From assembly GCA_016704345.1 (NCBI GenBank), contig JADJAH010000003.1:124001-188000 (forward strand): a stretch of DNA of 64,000 bases. The letters run 5' to 3'. Of the stretch, positions 9,397 through 18,771 are shown piece after piece. Source of the DNA: Ignavibacteria bacterium. Lineage in GTDB: Bacteria; Bacteroidota; Ignavibacteria; Tepidaquicellales; Tepidaquicellaceae. Below the pieces are notes generated by a model, which was given only the letters and a program-made list of their open reading frames with translations, did no database searches and was not told the origin of the DNA. Each line of letters begins with the position of its first letter. Position 1 is the first letter of the stretch. The position numbers and the translations under genes were made by a program.

Positions 9397-9879
9397 ATGA
9401 AAGCAAACGGAAAAACAGTAAAGGAAATTCTGAGCAACCTTCCTGTGGACAGGGCAGAGCCTTTTAACAAACTGCACGATGTCATTGTAAGAAATTTGCC
9501 CAAAGGTTTTGAAGCAGCCATTAGTTATGGCGGATTGGGTTATGTTATTCCGCACACACTTTATCCTGAGGGTTACCATTGTAAGCCAAGCGAGCCGCTC
9601 CCGTTCGCGGGAATTGCTTCACAAAAAGATTCCATTAATTTTTACCACATGGGTATTTATTTCGATCTCAAATTATTTAAATGGTTCGTATCCGAATATC
9701 CCAAGCACAGTAAACAGAAACTTGACATGGGAAAAAGTTGTGTCCGCTTTAAGAAGTTTGATGAGATTCCCTATAAACTCATTGGTGAATTAATGACAAA
9801 GATGAGCGCAGAAGAATGGATTGAGAAATACGAAGCACAGCGCAAACCCAAACCAAGGCGGATTAAAGCTAAAAAATAA
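9397..9879 (+). CDS. DUF1801 domain-containing protein
   Basis: The 160 residues look like the DUF1801/YdhG-like family: an N-terminal helix with PVDRAEPFNKLHDVIVRNLPKG, then ISYGGLGYVIP, FAGIASQKDSINFYHMGIY and a C-terminal MGKSCVRFKKFDEIPYKLI strand-helix, with a basic tail KPKPRRIKAKK. Family members are small soluble proteins of unsettled function; some resemble iron-chaperone-like or frataxin-like folds. The gene follows higA by 44 bases in the same direction and is followed 46 bases after its stop by the first integron-like site. That fits a gene cassette, a common setting for DUF1801 genes. Confidence 0.8.
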   Translation: MKANGKTVKEILSNLPVDRAEPFNKLHDVIVRNLPKGFEAAISYGGLGYVIPHTLYPEGYHCKPSEPLPFAGIASQKDSINFYHMGIYFDLKLFKWFVSEYPKHSKQKLDMGKSCVRFKKFDEIPYKLIGELMTKMSAEEWIEKYEAQRKPKPRRIKAKK

Positions 9880-9925
9880 TCTATCATGGGCAATAAGAAC
9901 ACTTATTTCCAAACAATTTAAAGAA

Positions 9926-9989
9926 GCATAACGGGTTACATATATGCCCACAAAATCCGGATTGAAGTGCTTATATTTTATCGTTAGCA
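9926..9989 (+). repeat. attC-like site, copy 1
   Basis: This 64-base site lies just after the DUF1801 gene and aligns without gaps to 10706-10769. Its ends pair as TAACG (9929-9933) with CGTTA (9982-9986), resembling the outer arms of integron attC sites, and the centre is the palindrome AATCCGGATT (9954-9963). The right arm CGTTAGC resembles but does not exactly match the consensus GTTRRRY. Confidence 0.5.
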
Positions 9990-10075
9990 GTAATCCTATG
10001 ACGACATTGCAAACATCAAACAACAGACAGTAAAATCAGCATACAAACAGTATAAATATTTAAACCAATAACAAA

Positions 10076-10648
10076 ATGAGAAAATTGATATTCTCTATGC
10101 ACACTTCACTTGACGGTTTTGTGGCAGGACTTAATGGAGAAATGGACTGGATATTTATAGACGATGCAATATTTGACTTTGTTGGTACTATGACAGACAA
10201 AGCCGACACTGCACTTTATGGACGAGTAACTTATGAAATGATGCAAAGTTATTGGCCAACTGCCGGGGAAAAATCAAACGCATCAAAGCACGACAAAGAA
10301 CATGCAGCTTGGTACAACACAGTTTCAAAAGTTGTTTTATCAAAAACAATCAGCGAAGAAGGTCTTGACAACACAAAAGTTATTGGAGACCAACTTGCAG
10401 ACAACATAAATAAAATAAAAAAACAAGACGGGAAAAACATTCTTATATTCGGTAGTCCGAGTGCTTGTCATTCATTACTAAGTCAAGGTCTGATTGACGA
10501 GTTTTGTTTATTTGTTAATCCGGTTTTACTTGGACACGGCATTCCCTTATTTAAGGGTGTGACCGATACGACTAAACTGAAACTTATAGAAACGAAAACA
10601 TTTTCTTGCGGAGTAATTGCTCTTCATTACGAAACAAAACGCAACTAA
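10076..10648 (+). CDS. Dihydrofolate-reductase-like (RibD C-terminal domain) protein
   Basis: The 190 residues show the RibD C-terminal/DHFR-like fold: RKLIFSMHTSLDGFVAG at the N-terminus, ALYGRVTYEMMQSYWP after the first helix, VLSKTI, then ILIFGSPSACHSLLSQGLIDEF and NPVLLGHGIPLF. These motifs form the NADPH-binding and substrate pocket in the reductase family. Such stand-alone proteins are common and their substrates are mostly unknown, so I do not call it a folate enzyme. The gene is framed by the two attC-like sites, starting 86 bases after the first and ending 57 bases before the second. This is the layout of a single mobile gene cassette of 780 bases. Confidence 0.85.
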   Translation: MRKLIFSMHTSLDGFVAGLNGEMDWIFIDDAIFDFVGTMTDKADTALYGRVTYEMMQSYWPTAGEKSNASKHDKEHAAWYNTVSKVVLSKTISEEGLDNTKVIGDQLADNINKIKKQDGKNILIFGSPSACHSLLSQGLIDEFCLFVNPVLLGHGIPLFKGVTDTTKLKLIETKTFSCGVIALHYETKRN

Positions 10649-10705
10649 TGGACAATTGCGACAAATAAAAAGATAATTCGCGACAGGCAGACTCAACAGA
10701 AAGAA

Positions 10706-10769
10706 GCACAACAGGTTGCTGATATGCGCACAAGTTCAGGATTGAAGGGGGTATGTTTTATTGTTAGCG
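10706..10769 (+). repeat. attC-like site, copy 2
   Basis: This is the second 64-base copy, exactly 780 bases after the first. Outer arms are CAACA (10709-10713) and TGTTA (10762-10766). Compared with copy 1 the innermost pair of the arm changes from G-C to A-T on both sides, which supports a selected stem. The inner stem is not clearly kept, which keeps the call tentative. Confidence 0.5.
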
Positions 10770-10821
10770 CTCACTGTAACTTACGACATGGAAATAACTA
10801 ACCGACAAATAAAAATAAGAA

Positions 10822-11208
10822 ATGAATAAAAACTTTAAACCGATGCGCTACAACTCAGTATCCCCATACTTTATTGTTGATGGCGCTCAAAAGTTCGTTG
10901 ACTTGCTGAAAGAGATCTTTGACTCAAAAGAACTGAGACGTTACGAGACGCCGGACGGAAAAATAAAGCACACTGAAATTCAAATTGATGATTCGGTGAT
11001 AATGCTCTCAGACTCATCCGAAAAATATCCACCCGTTCCCATTGTTATGCACGTATACGTTCCCAATGTTGATGAAGTATTTGAAAGAGCGATCGATGCA
11101 GGATGTGAGATCATTGAGCAGCCTAAACAACGGGATGAAGACACCGACAGACGCGGAACATTCAAAGACTTTGCAGGAAATATCTGGTCTATCGGAACAC
11201 AGCAATAG
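10822..11208 (+). CDS. VOC-family (glyoxalase/bleomycin-resistance-like) protein
   Basis: The 128 residues hold two beta-alpha-beta-beta-beta units of the vicinal-oxygen-chelate fold: SPYFIVDGAQKFVDLLKEIF, TEIQIDDSVIMLSD, then VYVPNVDEVFERAIDAGCEII and the closing RGTFKDFAGNIWSIGT. The last motif is typical of PhnB/YdfO-like VOC proteins. The metal ligands and substrate cannot be assigned with confidence. It follows the second attC-like site by 52 bases but has no such site after it, so it may be the terminal cassette or a resident gene. It is unrelated at close range to the other VOC gene at 56402. Confidence 0.85.
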   Translation: MNKNFKPMRYNSVSPYFIVDGAQKFVDLLKEIFDSKELRRYETPDGKIKHTEIQIDDSVIMLSDSSEKYPPVPIVMHVYVPNVDEVFERAIDAGCEIIEQPKQRDEDTDRRGTFKDFAGNIWSIGTQQ

Positions 11209-11714
11209 CAGGAAATTAAGAATTAAAAATTTGAAATTAAAAATAGCTCCATCGGATTTCAGTATGATCAGCCTGCAGTGACGATTGCGGGCTAATTTTG
11301 GCATGTTGTTGGTGACCCAAAAGTTTGCAGTGGTTTTCATAAGAATATCATCTAAGTTCAATGCAAACTTTGGGAACACCGAACAACGGCTGAAAAACAA
11401 AAATTAGAAATTAAAAATTAATAATAGCTTCATCTGTTTCGGTTCTCGCCCATGCTGGATTCTCCGGCATTCCCGGGTAAAATCAGTTTAACTCCCTAAG
11501 AGCCTGTTGCAGCTTGAGTATTCGTGTATTCGTTGCAAAAAAGTACTCGTATCAGCACTAAGAATCTTCTTCGAAAAACCTTAATTCTGAAACTATAAAG
11601 CCATATTCTCAATAACGACAGCCTGCTTTCCATTAAGAATAAGACAAATTCGGTTTCTCTCACTTTAGCCTGCCCTTTATTTTTGAACAATTAAAAAATC
11701 CAATATCCCTGACA
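11209..11714. repeat. Spacer with second copy of the terminator/spacer repeat
   Basis: The spacer holds GAAATTA-type heptamers at 11215-11245 and 11400-11430, and the second spacer repeat at 11243-11395, similar to 3211-3372. The hairpin in that repeat (11270-11277/11286-11293) is followed by AATTTT and could terminate the VOC transcript. A GCTTCATCTGTTTC match at about 11427 repeats the sequence at the broken 3' end of the first gene. No gene is visible in the remaining DNA. Confidence 0.7.
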
Positions 11715-14189
11715 ATGAAAAATTTCAAAGGCTTCTTTTCAGACTCATCTTTAAGAAACAAATTCCAGCGGCCCGGATTTTCCGGAGCTTCGCTCATTGT
11801 AATAGTCTTTGTTATGCTGTTCTTTATTCAGACAAACTCGAAAGCTTATATGAACTGGAATCATGCCTGCTCGTTTGCCGGAAACAATAGCAGTTATATT
11901 ACAACAACAAACAGCTCCTTGCTGAACATTACGGGAAGCTTTGCACTCGAAGCCTGGATAAATCAATCTGCTTCCTCAGCTTCCGCCAAAGGAATTATTG
12001 CAAAAGGTGGAGCGCTTGGAACAAGCCTGAGATACGCACTGCGGCTTACCAACAAAAGAATTGTGCTGATCATAAATGGTGCAACGAGGCTTATCAGTAA
12101 AACAACAACTTCGATCGAACCGAATACATGGTATCATGTTAACGGGGTTTTCAATTCTGCAACAGGTGAACATTCCATTTACATTAACGGAGTGCTTGAC
12201 ACAACCTCAACATATTCTTCAACACTTCCGGCATCGAATACAGATTCACTTTTCATCGGCATCTCCGGCAACTCTTCTCCTTTTAACGGCATGCTTGATG
12301 AAGTAAGGATCTGGAACAGGGCATTAACTTCGACTGAAGTCAGCGCAAACTTCAGAAGCGTACTGGCTACTTCAAGCGGAATCTACGGCGGTCTTATACT
12401 CTCACTCCCGTTTCAGAGAGTACATTCATCTTCACCGTTTTCATTAGTTGATCATTCCGGAAATGCACACGCAATAGTAGGCAGGAACCTTACCGCCATA
12501 CCATTCACTTATCACCCAAGCAATACGATATCCACAAACATGGCCGCAACTTTCGACGGCGTTGAGGATTATCTGGCAGCGAAAGATACTTCAACCATAG
12601 AACCCACAAACTCCATGACGCTTGACCTCTGGGTTTATTCCAAAGATGTGCGAACATGCAACCTCATCACAAAAGGAAATCAGTTTGCCCTGAAGCTGAA
12701 TGCCAATACAGTCAGTCTTACAATTAACGGCATCACATCAGTTTCAGGAATTACTCTGCCTCTGAATAGATGGTGCAGACTGACTGTCACCAGCAGTCCG
12801 AACTCTGCCAGATATTTTCTTGACGGAAATCTTGTTACCGGATTGAATGTTTTTTACGGAGCAATTCCTGCGGGAACTGATTCGCTCTATATCGGAGGTG
12901 TTCCGGGCGCTACTGCAGATTTTTTTGGAATGCTTGATGAGGTTAGAATTCAGAAGAGGCTGTTCATAAGCGAAGACTCGGTGTATGTGAATACTTACAA
13001 AGCGCTCGACTTAGAAATAGATCTTACTTCTAACACAGAAATCTGTTACAATCTCGACGGCTACCTTATGGACAACGAAGCCAACGGCGGGCCGGAGCTA
13101 CATTTCAGGAACAATGCCGGATTCAGCAATCCGGGGACAACGGCTGATGTTGATGTTTCACCGCTGTTCAGAAGTTATGATGTTTCAGTGCAGGAAGGAT
13201 TTTATCTGCCACCTTCCAACAATCTCAACCAGTTCATTCCTCCAACAGGCTCCACAGGAACTACTACTGTTCAGATTCCCATTCACTTTGCTTCACCAAT
13301 AACTAGTCTTGAAGTAATGATAGGACTCAATCACCAGAGGCTTGCAGACCTGTCTATTGATCTTATTGCTCCCAACGGTGATTCAGTAAGGCTGATGACA
13401 TCTGTTGCACCGATAGGAAATGACAACAGTGCAAGAATAATTTTCACTGATGTTGCAGACAGCTCCATCGGTTCAGGAAAGTATTCATCAGTTGCAGGAC
13501 TGATAAAACCTCAAAGCAGCTTTGCCGTTTTCCACGGTGACAATCCGCTGGGTAACTGGAACATCAAGATCAAAGACAATGTATCGGGCAACAGAGGAAT
13601 AGCTCATATCTGTGGAATCAGGATCAATCAGCAATTGGCTACCGAGAGCAACTTCACTCTTAATACATACATTGAAGGACATTACAATTCTTCTGCAAAT
13701 AATCAGATCGGTGATACGCTTAAGGTTATACTAAGAAATTTCAGCAACCCTTCTATCATCTATGATACTTCCAAAGCCATCATGAACTTTATCGGCTCAA
13801 CTAAACTGAGTTTTTCAAATGTCCCTTACGATGCACGTTGCTTCATTCAAGTCAACCACAGAAACAGCATCGAGACGTGGAATGCATTTCAAATTGTCTT
13901 TAAGAGATTTACATCATCTTACAACCTGTTCCTCGATCCCGTAGCAGCCTTTGGCAACAACCTGGTTCAAGTTGATTTTTCGCCCGAGACTTATGCGATA
14001 TATTCGGGTGATGTGAATCAGGACAGAACTGTAGACGCAACAGACGTAAGTCTTATAGACAATGATGCTGCCAACTTTGCCGCCGGTTACATTGTGACAG
14101 ATCTTACCGGTGACAATTTTGTTGACGGAACTGACTTTGCGATTGCCGACAACAATGCCGCAAATTTTGTAAGTGCAGCGTTGCCGTAA
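11715..14189 (+). CDS. LamG-LamG-P-domain secreted protein with dockerin-like C-terminus
   Basis: The 824-residue product has a hydrophobic export segment at about residues 25-45 after a long polar N-terminus. Two concanavalin-A-like LamG domains follow at about 53-208 and 277-425 (GSFALEAWI, NTWYHVNGVF, GMLDEVRIWNRAL; second copy GMLDEVRIQKRLF). A proprotein-convertase P-domain spans about 516-638 (LADLSIDLIAPNGDSV, PLGNWNIKIKDN). From about 651 comes the common module (IEGHYNSSAN, NHRNSIETW) and dockerin-like loops (SGDVNQDRTVDATD, TDLTGDNFVDGTD) ending NNAANFVSAALP. The first loop has Arg where Gly is usual. LamG and P-domains often bind carbohydrate or stabilise secreted enzymes, but no catalytic domain is present, so a binding or structural surface role is likely. 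Confidence 0.88.
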   Translation: MKNFKGFFSDSSLRNKFQRPGFSGASLIVIVFVMLFFIQTNSKAYMNWNHACSFAGNNSSYITTTNSSLLNITGSFALEAWINQSASSASAKGIIAKGGALGTSLRYALRLTNKRIVLIINGATRLISKTTTSIEPNTWYHVNGVFNSATGEHSIYINGVLDTTSTYSSTLPASNTDSLFIGISGNSSPFNGMLDEVRIWNRALTSTEVSANFRSVLATSSGIYGGLILSLPFQRVHSSSPFSLVDHSGNAHAIVGRNLTAIPFTYHPSNTISTNMAATFDGVEDYLAAKDTSTIEPTNSMTLDLWVYSKDVRTCNLITKGNQFALKLNANTVSLTINGITSVSGITLPLNRWCRLTVTSSPNSARYFLDGNLVTGLNVFYGAIPAGTDSLYIGGVPGATADFFGMLDEVRIQKRLFISEDSVYVNTYKALDLEIDLTSNTEICYNLDGYLMDNEANGGPELHFRNNAGFSNPGTTADVDVSPLFRSYDVSVQEGFYLPPSNNLNQFIPPTGSTGTTTVQIPIHFASPITSLEVMIGLNHQRLADLSIDLIAPNGDSVRLMTSVAPIGNDNSARIIFTDVADSSIGSGKYSSVAGLIKPQSSFAVFHGDNPLGNWNIKIKDNVSGNRGIAHICGIRINQQLATESNFTLNTYIEGHYNSSANNQIGDTLKVILRNFSNPSIIYDTSKAIMNFIGSTKLSFSNVPYDARCFIQVNHRNSIETWNAFQIVFKRFTSSYNLFLDPVAAFGNNLVQVDFSPETYAIYSGDVNQDRTVDATDVSLIDNDAANFAAGYIVTDLTGDNFVDGTDFAIADNNAANFVSAALP

Positions 14190-14898
14190 GAGCAATTTAG
14201 AATTAGGAATTAAGAATTATGAATTCGCCCGCCCCGGAATCTTCGAACTCTTCGGGACTCCACGAAGTGGCGGGCAAAAAGATATTCTGCCAAGAATGCA
14301 AGAATTAGATTTTTTGAAAGAGCAATTATTTAAAGAAAGAATTAAGACAGACTCCCTCTCCCTTTAGGGAGAGGGTTGGGGTGAGGGTGTACATTGAAGC
14401 AAATCTCACGCGAGATGATTTTGTTGACGAACTGATTTTGCAATTGTCGATAACAATGCCGCGAATTTTGTTAGTGCAATCACACCGTGAGTTTTGAGGA
14501 GAAATTAAAAATTAAAAATTAGCTATTAAAAATAGCTTTCGCCCAAGCTGGAGTCTCCGTGCTCTTCGGGACTCCGGCGGATTGCAATGTCTGCAAACTT
14601 TCTAAGATATTTTTCCACGAATGCACGAATCAAGTTTTTTGATAGAGTAATTAATTAGATTAAGAATTTACCCGCCCCCGCCGAAGTTTCCGTGCTCTTC
14701 GAGACTCCGGCTGAGGCAAAGTGTGCAAAGCTTTGGCGTCAGAGTCCGGGCAAAGCGCCCGAGACTTCGACTCGGCGGAAAAACAATAATCGCAAATGTA
14801 ATGAGTTCAAAAATAATACTTTTATATGTTTAAATTCTAATTAGATTAACCAAATTATTTTTTACTTTTTATCAAACATCTAACGGGAGCATAACTCA
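14190..14898. repeat. Repeat-rich spacer between dockerin-tailed genes
   Basis: This 709-base gap holds heptamers (14198-14222, 14505-14535), a REP palindrome at 14354-14375 (arms CCCTCTCCCT/AGGGAGAGGG), an orphan gene tail (14412-14490), and two copies of a CCACGAATGCACGAAT-type repeat (14290-14330 degenerate, 14615-14655), also found at 18780-18820. CTCTTCGGGACTCC repeats occur near 14245, 14565 and 14695. The final 130 bases are AT-rich and lead to the next gene, with GGGAG about 12 bases before its ATG. Confidence 0.75.
14412..14490 (+). pseudogene. Orphan dockerin-like 3' tail with one-base deletion
   Basis: If one G is restored after GTTGAC, this stretch encodes DDFVDGTDFAIVDNNAANFV and then the usual five-residue end with Pro and stop, the last 26 residues of the dockerin-like module. 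Nothing upstream belongs to the module. It is a detached gene end, frame-broken by the missing base. Confidence 0.75.
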
Positions 14899-17800
14899 AT
14901 GAAAATTGTAAATACTTTTATTCTAATTTTAACTTCAATTTTATTTTATTCGGAAAGTGTTATGTTCGCTTCAGAAAAAAGATCAATCAGACAGGAATCA
15001 AAAAATATTTCTTATGAATCATTCAGTAAGGATAAAAATTCTTCATTTAAAAATTCAGATCCGGGAGGTTTTCTTGATGAAAATGGAAATCCTTTGATGA
15101 TGAATAATAAAAAGACGACGGACTCTCTTGAGACTGATGCAATCTCACAAAGATTTTTAAACGGAATTACGGCCGGTGATCAGTTCGGATATTCTGTTTC
15201 AGGAGCAGGTGATGTGAACGGAGACGGATATCAGGATATAATTGTCGGTGCCCCGCTTAATGATGTCTTTGCTACATCAGCAGGCAGAGCGTATATATAT
15301 TTCGGCGGAGCAATTTTTAATTCCAATCCGGATGTAATCATAACCGGATCTGCGACAACTAATTATTTGGGATATTCAGTTTCAGCAGCCGGTGATGTAA
15401 ACGGTGACAGTTATGATGACGTGATAATCGGAGCTTATGGTTATTCGGGATTTACAGGAAGAGCTTACATTCTTTATGGCGGAGCTAATATGAATACTGT
15501 TGCAGATGTTACAATGACAGGCGAAGCAGCCGGAGATAATTTCGGATATTCCGTTTCGAATGCAGGTGATGTCAATGGTGATGGATTTTCAGATGTGATA
15601 GTCGGCTCCCAGCTTAATGATGCCGGAGGTTCAAATTCCGGAGAAGCTTATATCTTTTACGGTGGTGCTTCGATGAATAATACACCGGACGTTACCATGG
15701 CAGGAGGTGCTGCTGATAATTATTTTGGAACGTCTGTCTCTTCTGCGGGCGATTATAACGGAGACGGATTCTCGGATGTAATTATAGGGGCGCAGGGATA
15801 TTTATCAAATACAGGAAGGGCATATTTATTTCTGGGAGGAAGCATTATGAATAATGGTGTGGATATTACTTTTACCGGATCCGCCGGTTATTCTTTAGGT
15901 TATTCAGTATCTGAAGCCGGTGATTTTAACGGTGACGGATATTCAGATGTTGTTATCGGAGCTTCCGGATATTTAACTTCCAGAGGCCGGGCGTATATTT
16001 ACTTTGGAAACCCTTCTGCAAGCGGGGGCAGTCCATTAACGTTCACCGGAGAAACTACCAATAATAATTTTGGTATATCTGTTTCATCTGCAGGTGATGC
16101 AAATGGTGACGGATATAGTGATGTAATTATCGGAGCTCAGGGATTTAATGCAAATACAGGAAAGGCATATCTTTATTATGGAGGATTCGAAAATGATGAC
16201 GATCCGGATAAATTCTTGAACGGAGAGGCGGCTGGAGATAACTTCGGGCTTTCTGTGAGTGATTGCGGAGACGTAAACTCTGACGGCAATTCTGATTTTA
16301 TTGCCGGATCGAATCTTGGAGGAGCAGGCGGTTCGGGTACCGGAAGGGCATATATATTTTTCAATGCCATGACAGGTAATGACATCAGTGATATTAATTT
16401 TTACGGAACGTCTGCAAGTGAAACTCTCGGTGAATCCGTATCTAATGCAGGAGATGTAAATGGCGACGGATTTGATGATATAATAATCGGGGCTAAAGGA
16501 TATAATTCACTTCAGGGAAAAGCGTATATATATTTTGGTGGAAACATTATGAATAATACACCGGATGTAACTCTAATAGGAGTATCAATTGCAGATCAAT
16601 TCGGATCTTCAGTTTCAGCGGCAGGAGATGTAAATGGTGACGGATTTGACGATGTAATAGTCGGAGCGTCCTCCTACAATAACGGGGCCGGGCAGGGCAG
16701 GGCATATATTTATTACGGCGGCAGCTCTATGAATACAGCAATAGATGTAACTTTGACCGGAGCTTCAGGATTTGATTTTTTTGGTGTTTCTGTTTCCGGT
16801 GCAGGAGACGTAAACGGTGACGGATTTGGAGATGTAATTATCGGAGCTTCCGGATATAATAGCGCCAGTTATCAAGGAAGAGCTTACATCTATTTCGGAG
16901 GCAGTGTTATGAATAATACGTCAGATGTAACTATGACAGGAGAAAGCATTACTGATTTTTTCGGATATTCAGTTTCAAATGCTGATGATGTGAATGGTGA
17001 CGGATTTGATGATGTAATTGTCGGTGCTTTTGGATTTGATTCAGGGACCGAACAGGGAAAAGCATATATCTTTTTTGGGGGAAGCACTATGAATGCAAGT
17101 CCAGATGTGAGTTTATACGGTGCATCAGCAGATGATGAGTTCGGATTCAGCGTGTCAAATGCCGGTGATGTAAATGGTGATGGATATTATGATGTGATAG
17201 TCGGGGCTTCTTTTGCTCCTTCTACTACACAACAGGGAAGGGCTTATATTTATTACGGCGGGATTGTAATGAATAATGCTGCAGATGTTACGCTTACCGG
17301 AGCAGATTCATTCGATCAGTTTGGTATTCAAGTCTCTACTGCCGGTGATGTAAATAATGACGGATATGATGATGTTTTTGTCAGTGCCGTAAATGCAGAT
17401 AATGGTTCTTCATACGTATTCTTTGGAGGAGGCTCAATGAATTCTTCTGCAGATATATTAATGAGCGCTACTATTGCAGAAGGTTTCGGAGGAAGTATAT
17501 CTAATGCCGGTGACGTAAACGGAGACGGAAAAAGTGATCTCGTTGTCGGCTCATCTTCCAACGATGAATTAGGTCTTAATTTTGGAAAAGCTTATTTATA
17601 CATGTCCACAGCTGCAAACGTCAATCCGAGAATTTCATCAGCAGAGGATGTGCCTTTTGATCAGGGCGGTTTTATAAAAATGAAATGGTTCAGAAGCGGA
17701 TTCGATGTTTTGAATGTAAATCTTATTACACAATATAAAATAGAAGTCAGTGATCCTCCGGGTGCAGGCGGTTTTTTCTGGGAAAATATTGCAACCATTC

Positions 17801-18771
17801 CCGCTTCGCTTTATCCCGCTTATCAGCAAACTATTGCTACTCCAAATGATTCATCTTCCGGCAATAGCGGTGTGCTTTATTACAGAGTTACTGCGATGAC
17901 ATCAGATGCCGAACAATACTGGCATTCTAATATCATTTCTGCTTACAGTCTTGATAATCTTTCACCTGCTGCTCCTTCAAGCTTGTCTGCATTGCCCGAT
18001 TTAAATTCTGTTTATCTCTCATGGAATGCAAACACAGAAGCTGATCTTCATCATTATATTATATACAGAGACGGAATAGAGCTGACAACTTCCACCGGAA
18101 ATAACTTTGATGATGCAAATGTAATGGATGATTCGGTTTATAATTATCAGGTTGCTGCTGTAGACATTCACGGTAATGTAAGTCAGCTTTCAAATATTGC
18201 AAATGTAAACTTTAATATTGCAGGTCAGATAAATATCACAGCAGCCTTGGAAGGATTTTACATTCCGGCTTCGAACAATATGATCACCGGCGATACTTTA
18301 ATGGTGTATCTTAGAAATTCTGCATTTCCGTATTCTATTGCTGACTCATCCAAAGGAGTCATTAACGGAAATACCTTATACGGTAATTTCAAATTTTACA
18401 ATGCTCCGACAGGAAATTACTATATAGCATTGAAGCACAGAAATTCGGTTGAGACCTGGAGTGCTGCGCCGCAGTCTTATACCTATCTTTCAAATTCAAA
18501 TTATGACTTTTCAAATCTCATAACGAAAGCATACGGCAGCAATCAGATACAGGTAGATGCAGCTCCCGTAAGATTTGCGATTTACAGCGGCGATGTTAAT
18601 CAGGATGGAACAGTTGATGCGACTGATGTAAGCACAATTGATAATGACGCATCAAATTTTGTGAGCGGTTATGTTGTAACAGATCTCACCGGTGATGACT
18701 TTGTTGACGGAACTGACTTTTCAATTGCCGACAACAATGCTGCGAATTTTGTAAGTGCAATCACACCGTAG
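14899..18771 (+). CDS. FG-GAP beta-propeller protein with FN3-like and dockerin-like C-terminus
   Basis: The 1290-residue product has a signal peptide (about residues 1-24, ending VMFA-SE) and then fourteen FG-GAP repeats between about residues 85 and 910, with loops such as GDVNGDGFDDVIVG and strands such as GRAYIYFGG. Several repeats carry variants (GDVNSDGNSDFIAG, DDVNGDGF). A fibronectin-III-like domain lies at about 1022-1104 (APSSLSALPDLNSVYLSWNA). The common module starts near 1114 (LEGFYIPASN, KHRNSVETWS) and the dockerin-like pair near 1230 (SGDVNQDGTVDATD, TDLTGDDFVDGTD), ending NNAANFVSAITP. It is the same architecture as the partial gene at the left edge, with the intact tail that gene lacks. 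Likely a secreted calcium-binding surface protein; ligand unknown. Confidence 0.88.
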   Translation: MKIVNTFILILTSILFYSESVMFASEKRSIRQESKNISYESFSKDKNSSFKNSDPGGFLDENGNPLMMNNKKTTDSLETDAISQRFLNGITAGDQFGYSVSGAGDVNGDGYQDIIVGAPLNDVFATSAGRAYIYFGGAIFNSNPDVIITGSATTNYLGYSVSAAGDVNGDSYDDVIIGAYGYSGFTGRAYILYGGANMNTVADVTMTGEAAGDNFGYSVSNAGDVNGDGFSDVIVGSQLNDAGGSNSGEAYIFYGGASMNNTPDVTMAGGAADNYFGTSVSSAGDYNGDGFSDVIIGAQGYLSNTGRAYLFLGGSIMNNGVDITFTGSAGYSLGYSVSEAGDFNGDGYSDVVIGASGYLTSRGRAYIYFGNPSASGGSPLTFTGETTNNNFGISVSSAGDANGDGYSDVIIGAQGFNANTGKAYLYYGGFENDDDPDKFLNGEAAGDNFGLSVSDCGDVNSDGNSDFIAGSNLGGAGGSGTGRAYIFFNAMTGNDISDINFYGTSASETLGESVSNAGDVNGDGFDDIIIGAKGYNSLQGKAYIYFGGNIMNNTPDVTLIGVSIADQFGSSVSAAGDVNGDGFDDVIVGASSYNNGAGQGRAYIYYGGSSMNTAIDVTLTGASGFDFFGVSVSGAGDVNGDGFGDVIIGASGYNSASYQGRAYIYFGGSVMNNTSDVTMTGESITDFFGYSVSNADDVNGDGFDDVIVGAFGFDSGTEQGKAYIFFGGSTMNASPDVSLYGASADDEFGFSVSNAGDVNGDGYYDVIVGASFAPSTTQQGRAYIYYGGIVMNNAADVTLTGADSFDQFGIQVSTAGDVNNDGYDDVFVSAVNADNGSSYVFFGGGSMNSSADILMSATIAEGFGGSISNAGDVNGDGKSDLVVGSSSNDELGLNFGKAYLYMSTAANVNPRISSAEDVPFDQGGFIKMKWFRSGFDVLNVNLITQYKIEVSDPPGAGGFFWENIATIPASLYPAYQQTIATPNDSSSGNSGVLYYRVTAMTSDAEQYWHSNIISAYSLDNLSPAAPSSLSALPDLNSVYLSWNANTEADLHHYIIYRDGIELTTSTGNNFDDANVMDDSVYNYQVAAVDIHGNVSQLSNIANVNFNIAGQINITAALEGFYIPASNNMITGDTLMVYLRNSAFPYSIADSSKGVINGNTLYGNFKFYNAPTGNYYIALKHRNSVETWSAAPQSYTYLSNSNYDFSNLITKAYGSNQIQVDAAPVRFAIYSGDVNQDGTVDATDVSTIDNDASNFVSGYVVTDLTGDDFVDGTDFSIADNNAANFVSAITP

